From the NCBI RefSeq assembly GCF_000282635.1, contig NZ_AKIW01000026.1, positions 1 to 45,311 of the forward strand: DNA of 45,311 nucleotides, in the 5' to 3' direction. A program made the translations under genes and the position numbers. Positions 15,162 through 21,928 of this stretch are shown here, piece after piece. How positions within the stretch are numbered: position 1 is the first letter of the stretch; the number at the start of each line of letters is the position of its first letter. The DNA is from Variovorax sp. CF313 (lineage in GTDB: Bacteria; Pseudomonadota; Gammaproteobacteria; Burkholderiales; Burkholderiaceae_C). The notes below the pieces were generated by a model. That model did not search any database. It had not been told where the DNA came from and worked only from the letters and a program-made list of their open reading frames with translations.

Positions 15162-17488
15162 GCATTTCCGGGCGCAGCGGCGCAGCGGCCACGCCGGCCG
15201 CGCGCCGCGCGCGGGCCACGCGCTGGGCTATTGGCGTCGGTGCCGCGCTGGTCACGGCCATCGGCCTGGTGCTGATGTTCCTGCTGGCGCAGGCCACCAA
15301 CAACCGCGCGCTGTACGAGCGCTACTACGTGCGCCTGTTCGGCATCAACGTCGTGGTGGCGGTGCTGCTGGTGCTGGTGATCGGCTGGGTCGCCTTCCGT
15401 TTGCTGCGGCGGCTGCGGCAAGGCAAGTTCGGCAGCCGGCTGCTCATCAAGCTGGCTGCCATCTTCGCGCTGGTGGGCGTGGTGCCCGGGGCGCTGGTCT
15501 ACGTGGTGTCCTATCAGTTCGTTGCGCGCTCGATCGAGAGCTGGTTCGACGTCAAGGTCGAAGGTGCGCTCGATGCCGGCCTGAACCTCGGGCGCGCCAC
15601 GCTCGATTCGCTGTCAGACGATCTCGCCGCCAAGACGCGCGGCGCCAGCGCACAGCTGGCGCAGGTGCCCGACACGAGCGCGGGCCTGGTGCTCGAACGC
15701 ATCCGCGACCAGCTCGAGGCCACCGACGTGATCCTCTGGACCGGTTCCGGGCAACTGGTGGCCAGCGCCGGCAGCTCCCGTTTCCAGCTCAGCCCCGAGC
15801 GTCCGACCCCCCAGCAGTTCCGTCAGGTCCGCCCGGAGCGCGCCGTCGCGCACGTCGAGGGTCTGGACGAAACCGCCCTACCGGGCGCGACCCCGCCGGT
15901 GGCGAGCGTGCGCGCGCTCGCCATGGTGCAGAGGCCGGGCTTCGACTTCGACACCGCGCCCCGGTATCTGCAAGTCACGCGGCCGCTGCCGCCGGCCGTG
16001 GTCGCCAACGCGCTGGCCGTGCAGGAGGCCAACCGCGAATACCAGGAGCGGGCGCTCGCTCGCGAGGGCCTGCGCCGCATGTATATCGGCACGCTCACGC
16101 TGAGCCTGTTTCTCGCCGTGTTCGGTGCGGTGCTGCTGGCCGTGCTGTTCGGCAATCAGCTCGCGCGGCCGCTGCTCGTGCTGGCCGACGGTGTGCGCCA
16201 GGTGGCCGCCGGCGACCTGCGGCCCACCGCGGTGCTTCAGGGCAAGGACGAACTGGGCGGCCTCACGCGCTCGTTCGCCGTCATGACCCAGCAGCTGGCC
16301 GATGCCCGCGGCGCCGTCGAGAAGACCGTGGGCGAGCTCGATGCCGCGCGCGCCAACCTGCAGACCATTCTCGACAACCTGACCTCCGGCGTGATCGTGC
16401 TCGACGCCAAGGGCACCGTGCTCTCGACGAACCCGGGCGCGACCCGTGTGCTGCGCGCGCCGCTCGCGGCCTACGAAGGTCGGGCACTCGTCGACGTGCC
16501 GGGCCTGGCCGACTTCGGCACCAAGGTGCAGCAGCAATTCGAGGACTTTCTCGTCGAGCGCGTGCAGCACGGCCTCGACCACTGGCAACACGCCTTCGAA
16601 CTGCACGCTTCCGGCACCGACCTGCCGCAGCAGGACGGCGCCATCAACATCGTCGCGCGCGGCGCGGAACTGCCCGGCGCCGCACGGCTGCTGGTGTTCG
16701 ACGACATCTCCGAGATCGTCTCGGCCCAGCGCGCGCAGGCCTGGGGCGAGGTTGCGCGCCGGCTGGCACATGAAATCAAGAACCCCCTCACGCCGATCCA
16801 GCTCTCGGCCGAGCGGCTGGAGATGAAACTGTCGGGCAAGGTCCAGCCGCCCGAACAGGCCGTGCTCGTGAAGTCGGTGAAGACCATCGTCGACCAGGTC
16901 GATGCGATGAAGCGGCTGGTGAACGAATTCCGCGACTACGCGCGACTGCCCGCCGCCGACCTCAAGCCGGTGGATCTCAACGCCCTGCTGGTTGACGTGC
17001 TCCAGCTCTACAGCGCGGAGAACCTGCCGATCACGCTGCGCTCCGAACTCGACGAGCGCTGCCCGCCCATTCGCGGCGATGCGCAGCAGATCCGCCAAGT
17101 GATACACAACCTGTTGCAGAACGCGCAGGACGCCGCCGAGGCTGCCGCCAGCGGGACCGGCAGGGCGGGCGAGGTCGTCGTGCGCACGCGGCTCGGAGAT
17201 TCGGGGCAGCGCGTGCGCCTGACCGTGCAGGACAGCGGCCCTGGTTTTGCCGAGAACATCCTGAAGCGCGCGTTCGAACCCTACGTCACCACGAAAACAA
17301 AAGGTACCGGTTTGGGCCTTGCGGTCGTCAAGAAAATCGCCGACGAGCATGGCGCGCGCATCGAGCTTTCCAACCGTGTCGTCGACGGGGCTGTAGCAGG
17401 GGCGCAAGTCTCGCTATCATTCGCGCTGGCAAGCGGGCCGCGGGCAGCGGCCGCTCACACCGAAGATTCAAAGTCTTCCGCCGCCTGA
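15158..17488 (+). CDS. ntrY: NtrY-type membrane sensor histidine kinase
   Basis: This 776-residue kinase is likely bound to the inner membrane. Hydrophobic segments lie near residues 25-48, 62-88 and 98-120, an external sensor part spans about 120-300, and a further helix starts at residue 308 (MYIGTLTLSLFLAVFGAVLL). HAMP (about 327-385), PAS (about 405-510), HisKA and HATPase domains follow. The phospho-accepting His is H538 in RRLAHEIKNPLTPIQLSAE, the N box is NLLQNAQDAAE near 651-661, and the G box includes KTKGTGLGLAVVKKIADEHG. The GTG start overlaps the previous stop. Its partner is the regulator encoded 89 nt downstream. Confidence 0.92.
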   Translation: MSISGRSGAAATPAARRARATRWAIGVGAALVTAIGLVLMFLLAQATNNRALYERYYVRLFGINVVVAVLLVLVIGWVAFRLLRRLRQGKFGSRLLIKLAAIFALVGVVPGALVYVVSYQFVARSIESWFDVKVEGALDAGLNLGRATLDSLSDDLAAKTRGASAQLAQVPDTSAGLVLERIRDQLEATDVILWTGSGQLVASAGSSRFQLSPERPTPQQFRQVRPERAVAHVEGLDETALPGATPPVASVRALAMVQRPGFDFDTAPRYLQVTRPLPPAVVANALAVQEANREYQERALAREGLRRMYIGTLTLSLFLAVFGAVLLAVLFGNQLARPLLVLADGVRQVAAGDLRPTAVLQGKDELGGLTRSFAVMTQQLADARGAVEKTVGELDAARANLQTILDNLTSGVIVLDAKGTVLSTNPGATRVLRAPLAAYEGRALVDVPGLADFGTKVQQQFEDFLVERVQHGLDHWQHAFELHASGTDLPQQDGAINIVARGAELPGAARLLVFDDISEIVSAQRAQAWGEVARRLAHEIKNPLTPIQLSAERLEMKLSGKVQPPEQAVLVKSVKTIVDQVDAMKRLVNEFRDYARLPAADLKPVDLNALLVDVLQLYSAENLPITLRSELDERCPPIRGDAQQIRQVIHNLLQNAQDAAEAAASGTGRAGEVVVRTRLGDSGQRVRLTVQDSGPGFAENILKRAFEPYVTTKTKGTGLGLAVVKKIADEHGARIELSNRVVDGAVAGAQVSLSFALASGPRAAAAHTEDSKSSAA

Positions 17489-17499
17489 GCCGCACGAAT

Positions 17500-17521
17500 A
17501 TCCGTCGCACAGGCGACGGAT
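17500..17521 (+). other. perfect stem-loop between ntrY and ntrX
   Basis: ATCCGTCGC (17500-17508) and GCGACGGAT (17513-17521) form a 9-bp stem over an ACAG loop, 12 nt after the ntrY stop. There is no T-run, so it is more likely an mRNA stability or processing element that sets kinase-to-regulator ratio than a terminator. Confidence 0.5.
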
Positions 17522-17577
17522 GGGCCCGCGGACCCTACACACATTGCAGACACCAGCGCAAACAACAAGCAGCACTC

Positions 17578-18279
17578 ATGGCAAACATTCTCGTGGTCGA
17601 TGACGAGCTGGGCATCCGGGACCTGCTCTTTGAAATTCTCAATGACGAAGGCCACAACGTGGAGCTCGCGGAAAACGCCGCCGAGGCGCGCGCTGCGCGC
17701 CAGCGCGCGCGGCCCGACCTCGTTCTGCTCGACATCTGGATGCCCGACACCGACGGCGTCACCTTGCTCAAGGAGTGGTCCACCGCCGGCCTGCTGAGCA
17801 TGCCCGTCATCATGATGAGCGGCCACGCCACCATCGACACCGCGGTCGACGCCACGCGCATCGGCGCGTTCGCCTTCCTCGAGAAGCCCATCACCATGCA
17901 GAAGCTGCTCAAGGCGGTGGAGCAGGGCCTGGCGCGCGAGAGCGCGCGCCGCGCCGCTGCAGGCGTGGTGCCCGCGCCCGTCGCCGGCAGCCAGGCAGCC
18001 GCCATCACGACGACGGGCGACAGCCTGCTGATGGCCTCGCTGGCTTCCGTGCCGGTGGCCGACGCCGGCCCGCAGTCGACGCAGAGCTTCGATCTCGACC
18101 GCCCGCTGCGCGACGCGCGCGACGGTTTCGAGAAGGCGTACTTCGAGTTCCACCTCGCGATGGAGAATGGTTCGATGACCCGCGTCGCCGAGAAAACCGG
18201 CCTCGAACGCACCCATCTCTATCGAAAGCTCAAACAACTTGGTGTGGATCTTTCAAGAGGGCGCAGAAGCGCTGTATAA
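17578..18279 (+). CDS. ntrX: short NtrX-type response regulator lacking AAA+ domain
   Basis: The 233-residue protein has a receiver domain (residues 1-120) with acidic pocket D8/D9, phospho-acceptor D52 in LLDIWMPDTDG, T85 and K103. A variable linker (about 130-185) and a Fis-type helix-turn-helix at the C-terminus (VAEKTGLERTHLYRKLKQLGV) follow. Canonical NtrX is about 450 residues, with a sigma-54-interacting AAA+ domain in the middle. Here that domain is absent, so the protein cannot open sigma-54 promoters and should work like RegA/ActR-type regulators. The reading frame is intact, so this is an architecture and not a truncation by mutation. It is cotranscribed with ntrY. Confidence 0.88.
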   Translation: MANILVVDDELGIRDLLFEILNDEGHNVELAENAAEARAARQRARPDLVLLDIWMPDTDGVTLLKEWSTAGLLSMPVIMMSGHATIDTAVDATRIGAFAFLEKPITMQKLLKAVEQGLARESARRAAAGVVPAPVAGSQAAAITTTGDSLLMASLASVPVADAGPQSTQSFDLDRPLRDARDGFEKAYFEFHLAMENGSMTRVAEKTGLERTHLYRKLKQLGVDLSRGRRSAV

Positions 18280-18280
18280 T
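18251..18280 (+). promoter_or_regulatory. probable tRNA-Phe promoter overlapping the ntrX stop
   Basis: A perfect -10 box TATAAT lies at 18275-18280 and contains the ntrX stop codon TAA (18277-18279). A weak -35 candidate TTTCAA lies at 18251-18256, with an 18-bp spacer. Transcription would begin near 18287, about 17 nt before the mature tRNA 5' end at 18304. Confidence 0.6.
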
Positions 18281-18303
18281 TTAGGGCTGCACTCAAATGC
18301 AAT

Positions 18304-18379
18304 GGCCCGGTAGCTCAGTTGGTAGAGCAGCGGATTGAAAATCCGCGTGTCGGTGGTTCGATTCCGCCCCAGGCCACCA
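18304..18379 (+). tRNA. tRNA-Phe (anticodon GAA), with an acceptor-stem mismatch
   Basis: This 76-nt cloverleaf has D arm GCTC/GAGC, anticodon loop TTGAAAA with GAA, T loop TTCGATT and encoded ACCA end. The acceptor strands are GGCCCGG (18304-18310) and CCAGGCC (18369-18375). All pairs form except position 5-68, which is C opposite A. The gene has its own promoter-like -10 and a downstream terminator. The DNA beyond it carries an integrase remnant, so its 3' end was probably an attachment site. Confidence 0.95.
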
Positions 18380-18386
18380 CTCTTCT

Positions 18387-18420
18387 AAGCCCTTGATTCT
18401 TAACGGAATCAGGGGCTTTT
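18387..18420 (+). terminator. terminator of tRNA-Phe
   Basis: A 12-bp stem with one G-U pair (18387-18398 with 18407-18418) and an 8-nt loop ends in a TTTT run at 18417-18420. It lies 8 nt after the tRNA. Confidence 0.88.
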
Positions 18421-18530
18421 CAGTTTGTGGCGCCTCGCTGTCCGCTTGATTTGGTACGCCAAGCAGGTACACCGTGGCATCTTCGCTTCATAGAATCGGC
18501 AGCGCATCAACTGTTCGCCGACGCTCGTTC

Positions 18531-18692
18531 ATGGCCCAGCCGTTCAAGCCCCCCGGCTGGGATCTATCAGTTGCGCCGCAAGGTGCCAAATGAGTTGCGG
18601 CGTGTCCTCGGCCACGAATACAAGAGATCTCTCAAGACGCGCGATCCATCCGAAGCAAAGAGCGATTTGCCGAGGAGTGGGCGAGATCCGAC
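18531..18692 (+). pseudogene. decayed tyrosine recombinase/integrase N-terminus
   Basis: Reading across frames gives MAQPFKPP, then GIYQLRRKVPNELRRVL plus GHEYKRSLKTRDPSEAK (18559-18660), then RFAEEWARSD (from 18663). This is the N-terminal SAM-like/DUF6538 part of a phage-type integrase. Two frameshifts are needed, near 18555 and 18661, and no catalytic domain follows. The gene starts about 150 nt after tRNA-Phe and points away from it, as integrases of tRNA-inserted islands do. It is a scar of a former genomic island or prophage. What integrated is unknown. Confidence 0.75.
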
Positions 18693-19045
18693 GATGTACG
18701 GCGTGTCCACACCACGTTTGGCGAACGCCTCACCGTCGACCGTCTGGCCCACGAGGCGGGCATGAGCATCCCCACGTTTCAGACCCACTTTCGTAGCGTC
18801 CCCAGAGTTCTCCGATGCAGTACCTCAAGTCGGTACGCCTCCATCAAGTGCGCCTGTTGATGCTGCGAAACGAGAAGACGGCTTCCGCAGCGAGCATCGA
18901 GGTGGGATATGAAAGCGCGTCGCAGTTCAGTCGTGAGTTCAAGCACTTCTTCGGACTCAGTCCGGGCAATGAGATTCTTCGCCTGAAGTCGAGCTTCGCG
19001 ATGCAGCCCTTGCCGGGAGAGCAGACATGGGTGACGTCACATTGA
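18693..19045 (+). pseudogene. C-terminal remnant of an AraC-family regulator
   Basis: From about 18693 the frame reads FGERLTVDRLAHEAGMSIPT, the first helix-turn-helix of an AraC-type DNA-binding domain. After a frameshift near 18801-18806 the other frame continues MQYLKSVRLHQVRLLMLRNE and later VGYESASQFSREFKHFFGLS to a TGA at 19045. The N-terminal effector domain is missing. The remnant is joined directly to the integrase fragment, so a deletion fused the two. The product cannot be made as one chain. Confidence 0.75.
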
Positions 19046-19219
19046 TCGACGCGGACTGATTCCCGCGATGCGGCCATCTGGCAAACACTAAGAGCATGTG
19101 AACGCCGTTGTGGTCGCGGTGGCGCCGTGCAGCACGCCTGCGGTGTCGGATCCGTTTCCACACGACCTCAGCCAATGGTTGACCCCGGGATTGGCCATGC
19201 TAACGCTGCTGAAGCAGGA

Positions 19220-19957
19220 TCAGAACCTAGCCGCATCAACCCGGGCGGCCCACCGGTTAAATGCTTCGAGAACTGCCGCTGGCTGTTCCAGCGTCGACAT
19301 GTGCCCGCACTCAGAAATGATGACGAGTTCGACATCGCCAGAAAGAAGGCTCGACATCTCTTCGCTGAGTGACGGCGGTGTCACCTGATCTTCGCGGCCG
19401 CACACGACCAACGCCGGGCAGCGCAGCTCACCAAGTATCTGCCGGCTGTCTGGCCGGTTGATGGCCGCTGTCTGTTGACGTGCGAACCCTTCACTTCCGA
19501 CGTTTCGGGCCATGTCGCCGAGCAACTCCAGCAACTTCGCGTCTTGAGAGTGCGACGGATGGATGATCCTTGCCGCGAACCCATTGGCCACCTGAGTGAA
19601 ACTTGCGGTCGCCGACCCAAGCGCAGTGACCATGCGTCGCCGGCTTTCTTTCATCTCTTCAGAATCGGCACGCGCACCCGTGTCGAGTAGAGCAACTCCG
19701 GCGATCCTTTGTTGCGCCTGCCTGCACACCTCCATCGCCACGTAGCCGCCCAATGAGAACCCTGCCACGGCAAATGGTCCTGATGGCATCAAACTAAGCG
19801 CCGAGACGGCAAGAGCGGCAACGTTGTTTGCAGTATGGGTCTCGGCAACGGCAACAAAGCGATCCGCTGACAAGGCGTGTCGAATGGTCTCCCACACTCT
19901 CTGGTCATTCATAAGCCCAGGAAGCAGCAGCATGGGAAGAGGCTGATTTCTATACAT
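19220..19957 (-). CDS. alpha/beta hydrolase fold protein
   Basis: The 245-residue protein has an alpha/beta-hydrolase core with nucleophile S68 in AGFSLGG, the acid in CGREDQVTPP and the base in ECGHMSTLEQP, so a full Ser-Asp-His triad is likely. No signal peptide is visible. The substrate is unknown. I chose the ATG at 19957 because AAGGA lies 7 nt upstream; the frame stays open further but crosses the promoter. It is transcribed divergently from a MerR regulator, from a promoter whose 19-bp spacer marks it as MerR-activated. It is therefore probably induced by the compound that regulator senses. Confidence 0.85.
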   Translation of the reverse strand: MYRNQPLPMLLLPGLMNDQRVWETIRHALSADRFVAVAETHTANNVAALAVSALSLMPSGPFAVAGFSLGGYVAMEVCRQAQQRIAGVALLDTGARADSEEMKESRRRMVTALGSATASFTQVANGFAARIIHPSHSQDAKLLELLGDMARNVGSEGFARQQTAAINRPDSRQILGELRCPALVVCGREDQVTPPSLSEEMSSLLSGDVELVIISECGHMSTLEQPAAVLEAFNRWAARVDAARF

Positions 19958-20000
19958 GTCGGATCCTTCTGAGAAGGCTCCGTTTGTTGAACATGCTTTT

Positions 20001-20031
20001 GTTATAACTATGAAGTGAAGTTCATAGTCAA
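20001..20031 (-). promoter_or_regulatory. MerR-type promoter with 19-bp spacer and operator dyad
   Basis: On the minus strand the sequence reads TTGACT (20031-20026), a 19-bp spacer, then TATAAC (20006-20001). The dyad ACTATGAA (20007-20014) and TTCATAGT (20021-20028) fills the spacer and part of the -35. An overlong 19-20 bp spacer with a central dyad is the hallmark of promoters untwisted by MerR-family activators. It drives the hydrolase gene. The same operator lies 26 nt before the MerR start codon and probably mediates autorepression. Confidence 0.88.
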
Positions 20032-20053
20032 GCGAAATCGAGGATACAAGGAT

Positions 20054-20437
20054 ATGTGGATCAAAGAGTTTTCCGAGTCGGCAGGACTTCCGGTCGCTAC
20101 CGTGCGCTTTTACGTAAAGAGTAAATTGCTCCATCCGAAATTGGGTACGGCCGGTGGCTCTCGTCCCTATATGGAGTTCTCGGAAAAGGACCTGTGGCTC
20201 ACTGCTGCAATCAAGGCAGGCCAGGCTTTGGGCATTTCTCTTGCAGAGATCAAATCGCTGATCGATGAGCGGCGCGGCGGCGATAGAACGAAAGCAAAGC
20301 TGCTGCAGACAATGATCTCTCACCGGCAGAGACTTTCACAGCGAGCGACAGAAGTGGCGGCCTTGATCCAGTTCGTCGATGCAAAGATTTCATGGCTGCG
20401 TGGCGGCAGTTCAGGTCCAATGCCCGAACCCCCGTGA
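20054..20437 (+). CDS. MerR-family transcriptional regulator
   Basis: The 127-residue protein has an N-terminal winged helix-turn-helix (WIKEFSESAGLPVATVRFYV, then SKLLHPK), a MerR domain with DLWLTAAIKAGQALGISLAE, and a C-terminal coiled-coil dimerisation helix (about 85-115). No cysteine cluster of the metal-sensing type is present, so an organic or redox ligand is more likely than a metal. The ATG at 20054, with AGGAT about 9 nt upstream, gives the conserved N-terminus. An ATG at 20015 would fall inside the operator. It divergently controls the neighbouring hydrolase. Confidence 0.85.
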   Translation: MWIKEFSESAGLPVATVRFYVKSKLLHPKLGTAGGSRPYMEFSEKDLWLTAAIKAGQALGISLAEIKSLIDERRGGDRTKAKLLQTMISHRQRLSQRATEVAALIQFVDAKISWLRGGSSGPMPEPP

Positions 20438-20514
20438 TGGTCGAATTTGGCTTGTTGACTTTTGAGCCCTGCGGCTTGCCGCCGACAATCGGCCGCTCAC
20501 GAATCAGCGCAGAT

Positions 20515-20518
20515 CTAG
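20515..20518. repeat. left CTAG target-site duplication
   Basis: CTAG at 20515-20518 immediately precedes the left inverted repeat and is repeated at 21676-21679. IS5-group elements duplicate a 4-bp YTAR target, and this copy fits. Confidence 0.9.
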
Positions 20519-21675
20519 GGAAGGTCTGAACAAGAGCACGTTTCTTGCATGAAGGACTGAACCCTGCAAAGGAGCACGAGCGATGAGCCAGATCAGTTTT
20601 GCGGATGCCGAGCAAGCTGGCAAGAGGAAGAAGACAAGGCGCGAAGTCTTCCTTGCCGAGATGGAACTGGTGGTGCCGTGGAAGGCGCTGCTCAAAGTCA
20701 TCGAGCCCCACTATCCAGTGGCAGGCCGAGGCCGTCGTCCCTACCCGCTGCAAGCCATGCTGCGCGTGCACCTGATGCAGAACTGGTTCGCCCTGAGCGA
20801 CCCGGCGATGGAAGAAGCCTTGTATGAGATCGCCTCCCTGCGCACGTTCGCCGGACTCGGTCTGGAGGCTATCCCCGATGAGACGACCATTCTGAACTTC
20901 CGCCACCTGCTGGAAGCCAGCGATCTGGCCGAAGACATCTTCAAGCAGGTCAACGCCCATCTGGCCAGGAAGGGACTGCTCTTGAAGCGCGGCTCTATCG
21001 TGGACGCAACCATCATTGCGGCGCCCAGTTCGACCAAGAACGAAAGTGGCGAGCGAGATCCGGAGATGCACCAGACGAAGAAGGGCAACCAGTGGCACTT
21101 CGGTATGAAGGCTCACATCGGCGTGGACGCAGACTCGGGGCTGGTGCACACGGTGACGACCACTGCAGCCAACGAGGCAGACGTGGAACAGGTGAGCGAT
21201 CTGCTGCACGGCAAAGAGGATGCGGTGTGGGCAGACTCGGGCTATCGCGGAGCACAGAGCCGAGTCAAGCGCAGCGTGCAATGGCATATTGCGGGCAGGC
21301 CCAGCGACATGGCGAAGATGCCGGAGGGCCGAGCCAAGGCCAGAGCGCGCAAGCAGGAATACCAAAAGGCCAGCATCCGGGCAAAGGTCGAGCACCCGTT
21401 CCGGGTGATCAAGCGGCAGTTCGGTCTGGCGAAGGTGAGGTTCAAGGGACTGACCAAGAACACAGCGCATGTGATCACGCTGTTTGCGCTGTCGAACCTG
21501 TGGATGGTCAGAAGGAAGCTGATTGCGATGATGGGACAGGTGCGCCCGCAGGCAGCGTGAAGCGGCCACAGAGGCTCTCAAACGCGTGGGATGCCCGGTG
21601 CGATGAGCCCGCAAGCGCAGCAACTCAACACGCGTCCTCGTCATCAAATCAATTTACGACTTGATCAGACGTTCC
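20519..21675 (+). mobile_element. complete IS5-family insertion sequence (1157 bp)
   Basis: The ends are inverted repeats, GGAAGGTCTGAACAAG (20519-20534) and the complement of CTTGATCAGACGTTCC (21660-21675), matching at 14 of 16 positions. They flank one full transposase gene. The direct repeat CTAG at both sides is the typical 4-bp duplication. The element looks complete and its transposase is open, so it may still be active. It lies between the MerR gene and an orphan gene end. Confidence 0.93.
20583..21560 (+). CDS. IS5-family transposase
   Basis: The 325-residue DDE transposase has an N-terminal domain beginning MSQISFADAEQAGKRKKTRR, and the catalytic core residues appear in IVDATIIAAPSSTKN, in WADSGYRG and in KVEHPFRVIKRQFG. 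This is the usual DDE layout of the IS5 group. The length is standard and no frameshift is seen. AAGGAG lies 9 nt upstream of the ATG. It fills most of the element bounded by 20519 and 21675. Confidence 0.95.
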   Translation: MSQISFADAEQAGKRKKTRREVFLAEMELVVPWKALLKVIEPHYPVAGRGRRPYPLQAMLRVHLMQNWFALSDPAMEEALYEIASLRTFAGLGLEAIPDETTILNFRHLLEASDLAEDIFKQVNAHLARKGLLLKRGSIVDATIIAAPSSTKNESGERDPEMHQTKKGNQWHFGMKAHIGVDADSGLVHTVTTTAANEADVEQVSDLLHGKEDAVWADSGYRGAQSRVKRSVQWHIAGRPSDMAKMPEGRAKARARKQEYQKASIRAKVEHPFRVIKRQFGLAKVRFKGLTKNTAHVITLFALSNLWMVRRKLIAMMGQVRPQAA

Positions 21676-21679
21676 CTAG
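21676..21679. repeat. right CTAG target-site duplication
   Basis: This is the second copy of the CTAG next to the right inverted repeat of the IS5-family element. Together with 20515-20518 it shows that no rearrangement has occurred at the ends since insertion. Confidence 0.9.
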
Positions 21680-21895
21680 ACGGCCGTTCTTCGGCGCGTC
21701 AGTCTTCGCGCTCTTGAGCAAACGTCCCTACTTGCTTCGCTACGACAACGAGAAGACGCTGAACTTCAGCGTGCTGGTGAACGTGTGGCCGCGCATCCAG
21801 CAGCGCTCCGACGTGCACTACCCTGCCGTGTTGTCTGTCGCCGGGGCGCAGACCCAGTCGGTGACCCGGAGCGGGGTGTGCCTGCCGAACTAAGA
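21680..21895 (+). pseudogene. orphan 3' gene fragment next to the IS
   Basis: After the IS a frame with strongly GC-biased third positions encodes about 70 residues (from RRPFFGASVFALLSKRPYLL to VTRSGVCLPN) and stops at TAA 21893-21895. I do not recognise the family. No start codon or ribosome site is visible. Reconstructing the target before insertion gives an in-frame TGA about 21 codons upstream of the IS site. The gene was therefore already truncated or deleted, and was not simply split by the IS. Confidence 0.45.
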
Positions 21896-21928
21896 TGTGC
21901 CCGGACAGCGCCACAGCACTTCGCTTAC

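Noticed and set aside
20438..20518. Short plus-strand frame starting MVEFGLLTFEP before the IS
   Set aside because: It is only 27 codons, with no family resemblance or ribosome site, and it ends in the CTAG target. It is treated as non-coding flank.
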